Below the pieces are notes generated by a model. The model had not been told where the DNA came from, did not search any database, and saw only the letters and a list, made by a program, of their open reading frames with translations. Both the position numbers and the translations under genes were made by a program. DNA of 64,000 nt from Cladorrhinum sp. PSN259 (lineage: Eukaryota; Ascomycota; Sordariomycetes; Sordariales; Podosporaceae), in the NCBI GenBank assembly GCA_033725935.1, contig MU867074.1, forward strand, positions 310,001 through 374,000, written 5' to 3'. Positions 1 to 11,869 of the stretch are shown here, one piece after another; the first letter of the stretch is position 1, and every line of letters starts with the position of its first letter.

Positions 1-325
1 TGGGGTCTCTCACGGGAGACTTGCTGGAAGGGCCAGAAGATGTCCCAGGTCTTGCCGGCATGGCCGCTTTTCGGGGTGGTGGGAGTGGAAGAGGTCGGTC
101 GAGGTAGGGATTCTTCCCGTCAGGAAACAAAGTGACGGGGGGAAGGGCGGCATTTTGAGCAAGTGGTCGACTGGCCAGTTTGGTAGTGATATCGCGCGGA
201 CCTGATACAAAGCCATGTCCTTGCCCTTTGTTGTCGGGGGCCGCCGGACCGTGCACGACTTGTAGGGGTGCTTGTAAGTCGTCAACTCCTGCATGTGGTG
301 CAACGTGTCTAACCGCTTTCATCAT
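1..325 (-). CDS. Partial proline-rich hypothetical protein, continues past the left edge
   Basis: The minus strand is open from a double ATG at 325/322 to the window edge, about 108 codons without a stop. The peptide is rich in Pro, Ala, Gly and Ser (for example a PLPLPPP run and a TSSGPSSKSP stretch), as in disordered fungal proteins. No domain is recognisable. An alternative is that a splice acceptor (ccacag, near 348) precedes these residues and the true start lies further upstream, because the frame is closed by TGA just beyond that point. The 3' end is outside the window. GC-rich sequence can stay open by chance, so this is only moderately supported. Confidence 0.4.
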   Translation of the reverse strand, partial: MMKAVRHVAPHAGVDDLQAPLQVVHGPAAPDNKGQGHGFVSGPRDITTKLASRPLAQNAALPPVTLFPDGKNPYLDRPLPLPPPRKAAMPARPGTSSGPSSKSPVRDP

Positions 326-2536
326 GGTGCCCGTTGGAAGCTGGACTGTGGCAACCACTCAGCGGGCTCCAGGGGCACGGTTTCGAAAATGTCGTCTAAT
401 CACGGAGGGTCCCCGTCGGACGAATCGAGAGCGCAACTTTGGAATGCCGAAATGACAGCCTCATATACAGCTCTTGAAGAAAGCGTCCTGACTGGAAGAC
501 GGCGGGAGATTAACATCTACATATCCTCGAGGCCTCATCTTACTCTTACACGGCGAAGCAGCACCCGAGAAGCCTGAAGTCTTGCGAGTGTACTCCGTAT
601 CCCTCAGAACACGCCGTCAGTCTGAGAAGGACGGCGGTTATTTGGAGTGAGGTTGATCGTCGTCAGGGGTATCCGTAGTACTGCAGCTCAGGGTAGGCAA
701 TCCCCCGGCTTTTGAACGAACGATGAGGGGCACGATATTTTTTTATTGCGGGGCCTGCAGCGGAATCGTGTCTCAGAACCTCGCGATCACTTCCCTGTTC
801 TGTTGTACACTCTGGCGCCGTTACACTGACTGCCGGATGCATGCTTAGAAGCAGTCGGGCATCACGGGCCGTCCAGCATGGCCTCGGGGTGTATCGAATA
901 GGCTCAATATCAGCGGGCGTGCCACATCGTGGTTCAGATGATGAGAGCGCTCTGATGTTCCCGGGCAAACACCACGGGCTCGCTGCAGGAACCGGCCAAC
1001 ATTAGACGCCAAAACAAAAACAAACAAGTGCGCCTACTATGATAGGGACGTGTAGGTACCGCATACGGGGCCCTGCGCATATTGTTTCTGCGTGTCTCCT
1101 TCCAAATTTGATTACTCCATTCCTTCATGATGCGATGTTGTTTCTCCATGCTGATGCTCCTTCAAGGGGCAACCACGCTAATATGCGGGGTGTGCTAAGT
1201 GTTTCTTGCGAGAGCGCCAAGGGGTACACACCTGACATCCTTCCATCACTGTTGTCCATCCGTGATATTAAAGGATTTGGATAAGGAGTGTGGTCCGATT
1301 CCTTTGACCCAATATCGTTGTCCGTGAGAGAAACCCTCTGCCAACTGGCCGTGCGTCGTAGAGATGAGAAAGTCGTTGCCAAGCGGTGTCTTCAACCCAC
1401 TGCCGAGACTGTGTTTCACCGACCCCAAGAGGGCTAGACCGGAAAGCTGCGTCTCAGAAGGAGACAAATTCTCCGGAAGGATAGTCGGGGTGTCAGGGTC
1501 TGATGAGTGAATGAGATGATTGCTGAGGATGCGCGAGTCAATACCTACGATGAGATGGAAATATCCGCCTGGACGGTTAAATCCGGTTCCCATCTCGGCC
1601 TTCTAGAACGCTGTTTTAGTTGCACCGGCTTACGAGTTTCCATGGTCGAATGAAGGATGATTTGCTGTGGATGATTTTCGCGATCTTCTCTGATCGTCTT
1701 CGGACACGTACCAGAACCATTGGTTTGTTGTCTCAAATCTTGGCTAAAATGAGCAAACAAAATGCTCTTGGGGCCCAAGACATTTTGATGGCAGGTTAAT
1801 AATCAGCCATGGTAGCGAGCATCTTGTGGTAATGATGAAGAACCCCTCGAATGTCGGGTAAAGTATCTGTCAAAAAGTTGCTTAATTTTGCAACTACGGG
1901 CTTATATAGTATAGCAAAGGCAAAAAGTGGCAGAGAGTCAAGAGTTAAACCAAATACAACCTTGAATATGAACTGTTTCTCGAATTCCATCTTGATGTTG
2001 CTGCACCTGACAGTGGATTGTTGGGTAATGCTGAACAAAAAAGTGTCGAGTTGTGATTGGATGTTAACCAAAAGAGAAGCGATTTGGGGGCGGTTACTCC
2101 CGCCGGTTGAGGTGGAATTGCCGTGATGCTCCATGAGTGGTGCAATCTCCGCTCCGTCATCACCATGCTTCTTCAACAGCTGCTGCAACGGGCGTGACAG
2201 TGTGGCTTGCGGGGCTGAGAGCACTGAAGGGGGAACTGGCTGCCCAACCAGTCTGCTTACATAATATTATTACTCCTGCAATTGGATTGTATGCAAGACC
2301 CCGCCGTCTTCAGAGAAATGTTAGGAATTTGCCCAGGCTTCTCTGGCGGGGTACTGAGGAGCGAGAGGACCCATTAGACCCAGAGACCCAAAACCGGTCG
2401 CCGTCCACCATCTCCAGCGAAACACCGCCCGATCAACCCACCCAAGAAAACCCGCAGCCTTGCACCTTCGACGAGCATCAACTTAACCTTTGTCTTTTTT
2501 GCCTTCTCATAGTAAACAACACACATCCCGCCCATC
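326..2536. other. Intergenic, with two unassigned minus-strand ORFs
   Basis: No recognised gene. Two minus-strand ORFs look slightly better than background. One (1246-1593) has an ATG and 115 residues of mixed composition. The other (1796 to about 2224) has 142 codons but no ATG at its start, so it would have to be an internal or terminal exon. Neither resembles a family I know. The stretch from about 1850 to 2050 is AT-rich. The last 200 bases before 2537 are C-rich and should hold the profilin promoter and 5' leader. Confidence 0.4.
1246..1593 (-). CDS. Hypothetical 115-residue ORF
   Basis: This is an uninterrupted ATG-started ORF on the minus strand. It encodes a protein with balanced amino-acid usage, no signal peptide, no membrane segment and no recognisable motif. 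It stands alone in a long intergenic stretch. It could be a short lineage-specific gene, a leftover exon or a chance ORF. Confidence 0.2.
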   Translation of the reverse strand: MGTGFNRPGGYFHLIVGIDSRILSNHLIHSSDPDTPTILPENLSPSETQLSGLALLGSVKHSLGSGLKTPLGNDFLISTTHGQLAEGFSHGQRYWVKGIGPHSLSKSFNITDGQQ

Positions 2537-3205
2537 ATGTCCTGGCAAGGTACGTTCGATGACCACTTCATCCTTTGACCTCACCAATCCAAACCCCACC
2601 AGGACATTGACAGCTAACTCAAACACCCGCCCGCGAACAGCCTACGTTGACTCAAGGTACGACGGGGATAGTCTCCTCCCGCCGCTCGGATGACTCGTCC
2701 TCTTCCAAAGACTCGACATCGCTAACATGCTCTTTTCCTCCCCGGAACAGCCTTGTTGGCTCCGGCCACATTGACAAGGCCATCATCCTCAGTGCCGCTG
2801 GTGACAGCACCTGGGCTGCCACTCCTGGTTTCGCCGTAAGCTTTCGGCATCACCGCTCAACGCACCACATATCCATTATCTCATCTACTGACATGCTTTG
2901 CTTCTCTGTAGATCGGCGGCGATGAGGTCCAGGCCATCATCGCCATCCTTAACGAGGCCGGCAGCGAAAACCACCCCAAGACCGATAAGGCTTATGGCGA
3001 AGGCATTCACGTCGCCGGCGAGCGCTACGTAGCCACCAGAATCGAAGGTAACCATATCTACGGCCGCCAAGGGAAGACTGGCATCGCCATCGTCAAGACG
3101 AAACAAGCCATCCTCGTTGGCCACTACGGCGAGAACGTTCAGGCCGGCAATGCCACTCAGACCATTGAGGCTCTGGCCGATTATCTCACCGGTCTCGGTT
3201 ACTAG
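2537..3205 (+). CDS. PFY1: Profilin
   Basis: Profilin binds monomeric actin, promotes ADP/ATP exchange and delivers actin to formins at growth sites in the cytosol. Four exons (2537-2549, 2641-2656, 2751-2835, 2912-3205) join in frame to 135 residues, the usual fungal profilin length (about 126-135). The N-terminus MSWQAYVDSSLVGSG carries the Trp and Tyr of the poly-proline-binding surface. The C-terminal helix (ATQTIEALADYLTGLGY) is the other half of that site. The central actin-binding strand and loop region is intact. The first two coding exons are very small (13 and 16 nt), which is common for fungal profilins. All introns are GT-AG. The gene is convergent with GOT1. Confidence 0.96.
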
Positions 3206-4307
3206 AGGTTCTTTTTGTTTAGTTATGATGACATTTCGGAGGAATAAGGGTTAGGCTTGCGGTGGCAGACACACCGTTTGGGTTGAAAAGGGGTGAACAA
3301 GGGGGAGGAGCTTGGCCCCACACTTCTCCCATTCAAGCCTCTTGACAATTCCAACGACGAAGCGGGACCTGGTCAGGATTCGAAAGTTGCAGGGAGGATT
3401 AGCGATCTTCGGTACATAATAGACATTTTAGGGAATCAAGGAGAAAGAGAGAAGGGCAAGTACTGGTTGACGATGAGCGTGCCGTGATTGAAAACAACAA
3501 AGAAAGAGGAAGGAAGGTTTCATATAGCATATTTACGGTTCCTACTGCTTCTTCGACCATCATCATGCGGGCGGTTTTCTGTCTTTTTGCTGCAGTAGCC
3601 GACGCTCTGGCGACCATTTCTCGAGCCCATTGAACTCCTCCTGTTTCCACCAAATAATGATGCGAGACCCAATTCTCGCTTATACACTCGAGTCCCTATG
3701 TTTTCAGTTCCGTTTGACACAGCATGATCAGCAATGCAATACGGAGATACAAAAGTCGGTCTGCGATTCCTTTTTATTATGTCATAGTAATCCACCAAGA
3801 AACAGAACATCGGCCCTCGTCTATCAGTTTATAGGTGTTCCACAGCCAGGCCTTTTTACTCTTACAGACATTAAAACACCCACCCTCCCCCTCTTTCATT
3901 TCTTCCCTCATTATTACAAATACCGGTATATAATACGATTCTCGTCGTTTTCGTTTTTAAACGCTCATCGTTTCCCTTCATTACCCTTTTCCATCGAAAT
4001 AATACACACACAGTCTGGCTGAATGCTGGCGGTTAAGCTTTTTCCATGCCGAATCCTCTATCCAAGATATCCTCAGCACCAACCCCAACGAAAGCTTGGC
4101 GCTTCATTGCACCTGCATGAAGTTTTTGTTTTTATCGTCGTGAAGAAGCCATATTAAAAAAACGTTATATATGTGGGTTTCTTGTAAAATGTATCGCGCT
4201 TGAATGATCTCGTTTTATGGTTTTGTTGGATTTTTTTTTATTGATTTTTTTGCATTGATCGTTCGTCCCGTTCGTGCATATCGTTGTCCCCGAAATGCCG
4301 GTGCGCT
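3206..4307. other. Convergent intergenic region, profilin and GOT1 3' flanks
   Basis: About 1.1 kb between two stop codons. It is pyrimidine-rich, with AT-rich stretches around 3880-4010 and 4140-4260 that suit 3' untranslated and polyadenylation regions of both genes. ORFs here are short and composition-driven. No RNA gene or repeat was seen. Confidence 0.5.
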
Positions 4308-5001
4308 TTAAACAGGCAACTCGGCATTCCTCCTCGAGCTTCCCAACCCGGTCCTATCAACGGCCATCCCAATGTAAGGTCCCACGACCGGTACGTTCCG
4401 CGCGAAGCCTGCGATGGTGCCTAGGAAGTCGCCGAAAAGGATCATGATTCCGTAGAGTTCGATGAGGAAGCCAATTAGAGGCCAGCGGAAGAGGATCAAG
4501 AGCAGGCCGGCGAAAAAGGCGATGGTCCCTTGGAGTTTTTGTTTGCGCGCGAAGAAGAGGGCGGTTTTTTGGGGTCCGATTATGATGGTTAGGCCTATTA
4601 GGAAGAGAATCTGCAAGGGAGATAGGGGTGGTTAGCTGGGAGAATGGGGAGAAGAACGAAAGGGGGAACCTGGGAGGGGAGACAAACGTTGCCCATTGCT
4701 AACATTGCGCGGTCAAAGAAGAGCATGACGCCGCCTATGAGGAAGAAGCCGCCTGGGGTATGTTTGTTAGTTTGCGAGGTCGGCGCAAGGGCAGGTAGTT
4801 TGGGAAGAACTTTGCGTACCGCCTGAGCAGAAGGCAACTCCGATTTCTAAAAGAGAGAACGAATGTTAGTCAGATTTTTATATTTAGGATGCTTGCGATC
4901 GTGAGGGTAAAGCTTGCGCGCAAAGTGGTGCAAGAGAGGAAAGGAGAAAAAGTCAGGGGCAAAAGCTTACTTTGGGAGTCTGATAACCACATGGTCGGCA
5001 T
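4308..5001 (-). CDS. GOT1: Vesicle transport protein Got1
   Basis: Got1 is a small tetra-spanning membrane protein of the early Golgi/ER that supports ER-Golgi transport and the fusion competence of vesicles. Four exons (5001-4971, 4846-4820, 4752-4688, 4610-4308) give 141 residues, the normal family length. The N-terminus MPTMWLSDSQKIGVAF is followed by alternating hydrophobic segments. The family signature runs through FFDRAMLAMGNILFLIGL and IGPQKTALFF, and the ending EYGI-like LYGIMILFGDFLG plus PVVGPYIG is present. The next in-frame Met is at 4992 (MWLSDSQ), which matches the yeast start, so either could be used. All junctions keep frame and have GT-AG borders. Confidence 0.94.
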
Positions 5002-5725
5002 CTCGATGTCGAAGTGTGTTTGTGTGAAATGTTCAAGTGACAAGATTGTGCTTCAGTTCTCCGTGCAGGTCGAGATGTGGTGGTCGTTGACAGCGTTGTG
5101 GTCAATCTGTAGGATCAATTTTCTATGGTTCGATTATTCTTGATTGACTTTCTGCACAGCTGGAGACACAAGGACACAACCAAGCTTGCCAAGCACGGGA
5201 GTCGACCGCTAGTTTACAAGGGGTGCAACGGTGCGAGCTCCGCTAAGTGGATTTGAGTTTGTGGGCTTGATTGATTGGCTATCATTTATATGCTGTAAGT
5301 CAGAGCTGACAGCTTCAACCTTTGCTCTAGTCTTCCCTTTTTGCAACGAGGCTGGGTACACCAGTGCTTGATATCATAAGCAACCAAGCCCTCATGATAT
5401 CACTTTCCCTTCCTGTTTTTTGACACCAAAACTTGGGAGACCCAAATGTTTACAAATTGGACTCGAATCGATCAAGTGCCATATCAGCATGTGTCCCACC
5501 GATCAAGATTTGTGGTCTCGCCGAGTTCAAAAGTGAATGTGGCATTTATGGTTTGTTGCCTCCTCCCAAATTTCCATGCTTCAATGGTCGGGTCGTAGGT
5601 TTTGTGGTACAGCTGGAGCCTTTCTTGTTTGAAGTTAGCTCAATTCATTCGTTGCAGCGATATCTGTGCCGTTCTTACGTTCTCTTCGTCGATTCGCTCG
5701 TCGACGGCACTTGATCCAATTCACG

Positions 5726-5815
5726 ATGACGAACAGTGTTGGAGGAATTGCAACCAGCAGTGTAATGATGGCTATTATTGCTTCGACGGTAATCCTCATC
5801 GTCATATTCCTCTAG
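5726..5815 (+). CDS. Possible 29-residue single-pass membrane micropeptide
   Basis: The ORF starts with ATG and encodes a short polar N-terminus (MTNSVGGIATSS) followed by about 17 hydrophobic residues ending at the stop. One base out of frame, the sequence continues with VTVCCNRC and a lysine/arginine-rich stretch. That is the layout of a membrane segment followed by a Cys-rich basic tail, so the locus might also be a frameshifted small membrane protein. It is too short to distinguish from chance by eye. Confidence 0.2.
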   Translation: MTNSVGGIATSSVMMAIIASTVILIVIFL

Positions 5816-6151
5816 TAACTGTTTGTTGCAATCGGTGTGCGAGTGTGGGTGCGGGACGGCAAGGTGGGAATATATATAAAAAAGCGAAAGGAGCAAGATG
5901 CGTTTCCTCCACTTCAGTGGCATTCATCAGAACATAGACCGAGTTCATGGGAGCCAGCAAAGGGGCGGGGTTGAAGCTTTAAATGAAGCATGGAACCGTA
6001 TCATAAATTTACGGTGGGCACGACATCAGACTGTTTTCCAGCATGGCACCACGGGTCTGAAAAAAGACCCAAGGCCCATGTGGGTAAGAAGGGAATTCTG
6101 TCAAGGGTCTTGCAACGCCACGATATGCCCGGCTACAGAGTCCGCGATCCC

Positions 6152-6881
6152 TCAGATTCTGGATCTGGCCAGTCAGTGATGGAGAGGAACACTAATCCAT
6201 GTAAGTCAATGAAGCAATACCCTTGGCAGCGGGGGGAATTCGAGGGCAGAGGAACTGCTCAACGACAAGGAGAGTGGTTCCCTTCGGCGAGGGTGGTAAG
6301 TAGAGAGGCTTTGTGTAGGGAGAACCGCACAGTGAACGTCAGTACCTAACGAACACACCAAGGGGCCGGAGGAGGCAAGAAAATGACACTGGTCGCAAGA
6401 CAAGGGGCTGTGTTTTGGTTGCCAGTAATTCAAGCTCCGGCTAACCTGGGTTCATTATTGAGGTTGACCTAGAAAGCGGGAAGCTCTCAGCCGGAAGGGT
6501 TCCAGGGGTTTTCAGATTCTGGCAGCAACCAGTAGCACGAAGCTGAAGTGCGTTTTTCGGTGCCCTGGCTCCCCTGGTCGTCGGGGACTCGGGTCGGTCG
6601 TTGGAGGCGCCATCTTTGTTGCTCGATTTGGTGGCTATGGTGTCGTTATTGACGAGCCACGCGGTTCTTGGAGCAATCGGTGACCGGCCCCTTGCTCAGA
6701 TTTTGGAATGGACCACTTAGAGGCGGCGGCCAAAGCCAGCAGACGACAAGGCGTCCCTCCACGATGCTTGGCAACAGCTGTCTGCCTGCGCCAAGTTCAG
6801 ATTCTGGTTCTGTCCAGTCAAATACGTTGCAGCAGCGGGTCAACCTTCTGAGACATTCAGATTCTGGGAGTAGCCAATGAG
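6152..6881 (+). repeat. Five dispersed copies of a TCAGATTYTGG-N6-CCA dyad motif
   Basis: Copies begin at 6152, 6512, 6696, 6797 and 6857. Each reads TCAGATTCTGG (TTTTGG in the third), then exactly six variable bases, then CCA followed by GT, CT or AT. The half-sites TGG and CCA form a dyad with a fixed 6-bp spacer, which suits a dimeric DNA-binding protein. Copies are all in the same orientation and become closer toward the gene starting at 7084. I saw no copies elsewhere in the window. Confidence 0.75.
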
Positions 6882-7083
6882 GAATCAAGTATCAGGTACG
6901 TACCCCAGGTACAGACTGCGAAACAGCCTTGTGGCTCCCAAGAAGAATCACCATAAAGTGCAGGATTCCCCGCAATTCCATGCCGCTCAATATGATCTGG
7001 GCTTCTGTTCTCTTGTTGTGTAAACACTCCGATCTTGCTCAAGGCCGGCTCTTTCTTTTCCCTCAAATCGACCCTCTACAGCT

Positions 7084-10000
7084 ATGGCTCCAACACACTC
7101 CCGTCCCTCGGATGATGAATGGGAAGCCCATAAGGCTGCTATCAGACGCTTTTATCTTGTCGATGGGAAGTCGCAGAAACAACTTCTTGAAGCAGTCCAA
7201 GGACTTGGGCTATCAGTCACGTTAGTTTCATTCCGCCTTGGTCAATGTACAGATCGATATTGGAGGCTTACATACCCCTAGGAAGGCACAGTTAGAGTAC
7301 CGCTTAAAATTATGGAAGTTCAAGCGAAACATCGATAAGGAAACCTGGCCGTATATCGACAATAGGATCAACAAAAGGGCTCGACTTGGGAAGCCCAGCG
7401 AAGTCATTTATGGTGGGAGAAGAGTTAAGCCCTCGACGATCGAGAAGGAAACCAAACGACACCAGGATAACACCTACTTGGCTCAGATAGCACCAGGCAA
7501 GTTTTGTGTCCTTCCATGAGATCCATGCATATTATACTGACAACGACCCGCCCAGCTCCGAGCCCACGCACCCCAAATGATGTTCAGATTTCCATTTGCA
7601 CTCCGCAACCATTCCCGATGGAGTTTTTTTGGCCGAGGTCGCTACCTTGGCTACAGTTCCGGTTGAACTACCCTGACTGTATGTCACTATAATCTTACCA
7701 GAGCTGTGGTAGTCAGTCTAACCAAGCAAAACAGTCCTGTCTTTTCTGCATCCCCAGCGCAACCGCCCAGCAAGACCAATTGACTCCCAATTGCTCGCTG
7801 GGGATGTCTCTGGATCCCTCATTTCCTCTTTTTTCCAAGGACGGGCTATGAACCAACCTCCAAGCCCATCGATGCTTGCATCAACCATGGGTATCACTAT
7901 CCCTGAAGTCTATGCCGGAGAGAACCTTGCCCGAGCCGAAGTTATACTTCGTGGCTCCGGGCCGGAGTTGCTTCGTGAGTCCATGATGGTTGAGATATTC
8001 AGGATTTCGAATAACTTTGTCACTCCACAATGGTGGGATAACGACCACCACAACGAATGGGAACACGTCGTTGCGGCCCTTCGTCAGTCTGGTATCACGA
8101 GCAGCCCGGTCAACTTCCGATCTCTCAATAATACGACAGTCTCTGCATTCATGGAGAATCTCTTCCGATGGGCCTTTCTTCAAGTACTAAACACCAAGGA
8201 CTCAGATCGGCCATCTGAAGACTCTCTCCAGGCTGAACACGGCGCGGACGAATATTACAGACAAAAGCACGAACCGTATCAGAAGCTTCTGAAGATTGTT
8301 GAATGGTCGTTACAATCAGGGCAAAACACCGGTATCCTTCTAGGAATACTTGACTCTGCTCACGATACCCCACTTCAACATGCTGTACTCCATGACAGGA
8401 GAGATCTGGTCCAGCTGCTTCTCAGCAATGGCGCTGAAGTTAATGATGCGGCCGATGGTACGGCGGCACCACTCTGCATAGCAGCCAGCAACTTCAAGGC
8501 GAACCAATCCGATAGAGTGCCAGATATGGTTTACTTATTGCTTGACTCTGGTGCACGAATTACCAGTGAGTCTTTTCAGCGAGCCGTTGCTAGTGGAAAC
8601 CTCAGCCTCATTCAGCTTTTAGTCGATCGCGGAGAACCCAGGAATCTAGCACTTCCTGGAGTCTTAGCTGTTGCTGCACGTATCAACGATCAGTCCAGGG
8701 CTCTAAACATGGTCTCCTATATCATTGGGCTACTAGAGTCGCAAGGTCATAATCTGGATTCCATCACAAGAGCGACCAAGGCGGAGGTACTTGTGGGTGC
8801 AGCAGCAAGTGCCAATAACGATGTCCTTCGCCATCTTCATGGACTTCGCTTTGATATCAACACCCCAAACACAGATGGGGTCACGCCCATTCATGCGGCA
8901 GCATTGGAAGGCCACTATGCAACTTGTATGCTGCTTGTTCACCTGGGGGCTCAGATCAATAATAATTGGGGGAATCCCTCCCCCTTGCACTTGGCTAGCT
9001 TCAAGGGTCATGTGAATATTGTTGATCTCCTGGTTACTGAGGGTGCCGAAGTGAACTTGATATTAGGCCGCATGCAAAGAGGTCAAATCGAAGCGTACTT
9101 TGGATTTATGGCGGATGATTGTTGTCATTGGCTACAAAGGGGTTCCCTGTCGGCTCTTAGCATAGCCCTCCGGCGCATCAAGCTACGCTGTGCAACAAAG
9201 CTGATTGAGAAAGGAGCAAGATTGGAGGGGAAGGAGCTTCCAATCGCGGCCACGCATGCGGATACAGAGCTGTTCTATGCCGCTATACGTGCCGGTGCCG
9301 ACCTGAACCATATCGATGATTCTGGCCGAAGCATACTCCAGCTGTCTTTGTTGACTGAGAGTTCTTGCGGCTACTCGGAAGAGCTGAAACGTCTTCAAAT
9401 AGCAGCTTTTTTACTTGATAGCCAGGCATGGCTTCGGGGTGGGGAGTTAATCTCGGCTCTTCGTCTAGGCAATGCTTCGCTCGTTGAAAGATTGGTTGCG
9501 CATGGTGCTTGGCTTACAAGTGACCCTTTGGATCTCGAAATTGGTGCGCTTGAGGCCGCTGTCCTGTCAGAGAAACCCGAGATGGCTCACATGGTGCTCG
9601 ACTGGTACCCCGGAACATACGAGGCTGGGGCTGTTACCGCAGCGATCAAGACCAAGAAGGGTTATGAGTTCATTAACTCAATTCTGATCAATCGGCCAAA
9701 CGCTCGTCCGCTGTCATCTCGAGAAATCGAGGCAGTTGCTGTGATCACAGAACATCGGAACGAACCAGCACAACAAAATGGACCTGTCTTCGAGCTCCTT
9801 CTTACCTCCTTACCAGATCCAACCCAATCAGCTCAAAAAAGACACCACCAAACCCCGCTCATCGCAGCATTAGACAACAAAGATGAGTATGCGCTTCGTC
9901 GACTGCTGAGCCATGGCTACAGGCCCCATTGGGAAACTTTAGCGGCGCTGGCCATGACAAACGATGCTTCACTGGCTAGGATAATTATCAACAATGATTC

Positions 10001-10781
10001 CATCAACGACCCCTCATACTTTGTGCTTGCAAGCCTTCAACGCCACGATTGTGTCCTCACCAGGTGCCGTTTTGGTCATTGTCGGTGGACGGGGTCCTGT
10101 CCGCTTGCTCGGGCGGCTCAACACAAAAATATGGAGATGCTTCAGCTACTTCTGCAAACCGGCTTGGATGTCAACAATAGAGTTGGGCTTGAGGCACCTG
10201 GACTCAGATACAGTGTGCGGTCGGCTCTCCAACAAGCAACTGAGGACGCAAATTTGCCTCTGATGGATGTTCTACTGAAGGCTGGTGCAGACGTAAATGC
10301 ACCTGCTGCACTTCTTGGCGGTGCTACTGCCCTCCAGTTAGCTGCCATCAACGGTCACTTGGGCATTGCAAAACAACTGCTTGACTTGGGTGCTGACCCC
10401 AATGCCTGTCAGGCACGAAAAGAAGGTCGAACTGCTTTGGAGGGTGCCGCAGAAATGGGAAGAATTGACATGATTGATCTTCTGTTGAAGAGTGGTGTGC
10501 AAACGAATGGAATTGGCAGGGTACAGTATCTCCGTGCTATTAGGTTTGCGGAATTGCAGGGGCACAACGTCGCTGCTGAGCATCTAAAGTCATTCCGCGA
10601 CTGGATGGAGGTGGATGAAGCGATAATGGGTGTACTCGATGAGCTAGATCTTGCGATCATGGAGGAGGACATGGAAGATGAGTTCGCAGAGATTTTGGCC
10701 TACTATCCAGACAGCGATGGGGAGGACGACAGCAACAACGATCAAGAAGACAGCGGCGAGGACATGGAAATGGCTGACTAA
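7084..10781 (+). CDS. Clr5-domain ankyrin-repeat protein
   Basis: Four exons (7084-7220, 7282-7496, 7556-7678, 7735-10781) join to 1,173 residues. Residues about 8-62 form a Clr5 domain (pattern DEWEAHKAAIRRFYLVDGKS, then a K-rich helix), a short fungal N-terminal module named after fission-yeast Clr5. From about residue 360 to 1110 there are degenerate ankyrin repeats; the clearest are near residues 366, 539 and 1022, with the typical TPLQHA, HAAALEGH and GADPN patterns. The tail is strongly acidic (Asp/Glu runs in the last 60 residues). Intron 2 appears to be a GC-AG intron (CAG|GCAAGT donor); the others are GT-AG. Such genes are numerous and variable in Pezizomycotina, and the function of this one is unknown. 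It is preceded by the five-copy dyad cluster. Confidence 0.85.
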
Positions 10782-11462
10782 AATAAATAAGACAGTAAAT
10801 AAGAAGACAGGACGGCAAACAGGATGAGCATGGGAGATTTTAGATCTGGATTTCCACAGGAATATATTTCATAAATTTGAATAAAGTCATGTTGTTTCCT
10901 AGCCGGCTATCAGATTTAGAAAACTTTACCAACCTCCCTCTTCCTCTTGTATCTTAAAGCCCCTTACTCATAGTGATTTTTTGCCTATTCGTACTCTCTG
11001 CTATGTTCAGGCTTTGCTAATATTCTTTTCTACGTTCCAACACAGACACGTACTGTATAGATCCAGCCCATTCCCAAAAGCTCGTAATGTTGATACTCTG
11101 CAGCTTTGGACATCTATCCGCACTCAAATGTCATAGACCAGTCCACTAGACCCAACACACAAGCGAGTTTCTTGGGAAATAAAGCCTGACTATACATATC
11201 TTTATATCCCATGAGCTCCCAATGAGAGCAACGAACCATAGCATTCCGATACCCCCCCCGGCCCAAGACCAGCGCAGGTTGCCACATCATCAAACCTCTC
11301 AACGTGTGTGTCTTCATCCTAACAACAACAGAACCTTGCTCCAGCCACTTGGACATTCCCATTGTGTAGTAAATCGGGACCTCCACCCATCACAGACCAA
11401 CCTTATCTTCAAAACTTCCTCTATCCCTGAATTTACTATACCCCGTTCTGCATAAACATCAG
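10782..11462. other. 3' flank of the Clr5-ankyrin gene
   Basis: About 680 bases, AT-rich just after the stop codon. Short ORFs on both strands overlap one another and show no recognisable features. Nothing else was seen. Confidence 0.5.
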
Positions 11463-11796
11463 TCATCGCCCCAACCTCTCCTCAATTTTGTTCAGTTCCT
11501 CCCCAACCCTAGTTCTATGAACTTCCCTCCTAGCAGCTACATCCCCACCGCCAGCAGAAATATCCATAGCCAGATTCCCCTCCGGTAAAGACTCAGCCAT
11601 GAACCTATTCAGTCTCCGGAGAGACAGCGTAGATTGATCGAGGCGAGACTGAGAAGCAACGAGGATGGCCAGTTGCGAACGGCGGCCGGGGGATTTTTCA
11701 GAAGGTGGACTGTTTACTCTGGGGATTTTTGGTCAATGAAGGTGGGTTCAGGATTTAAAAAAAAAACCAGCCCCAGTACTCCTGGAGAGTTTTCTC

Positions 11797-11869
<73 letters not shown>

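Larger units (their letters stand above)
5002..7083. other. 2.1-kb divergent intergenic region upstream of the Clr5-ankyrin gene
   Basis: No firmly supported gene. The first 300 bases should serve the GOT1 promoter. A 29-codon ORF for a wholly hydrophobic peptide lies at 5726-5815. From 6152 to 6880 there are five copies of a dyad motif, listed separately. Longer ORFs here lack ATG starts or recognisable features. Confidence 0.5.

Noticed and set aside
11799..11866. Glu-Arg / Ser-Leu repeat protein across the (GA)n tract
   Set aside because: The repeat translations come from a microsatellite that lies inside the intron of small gene A.
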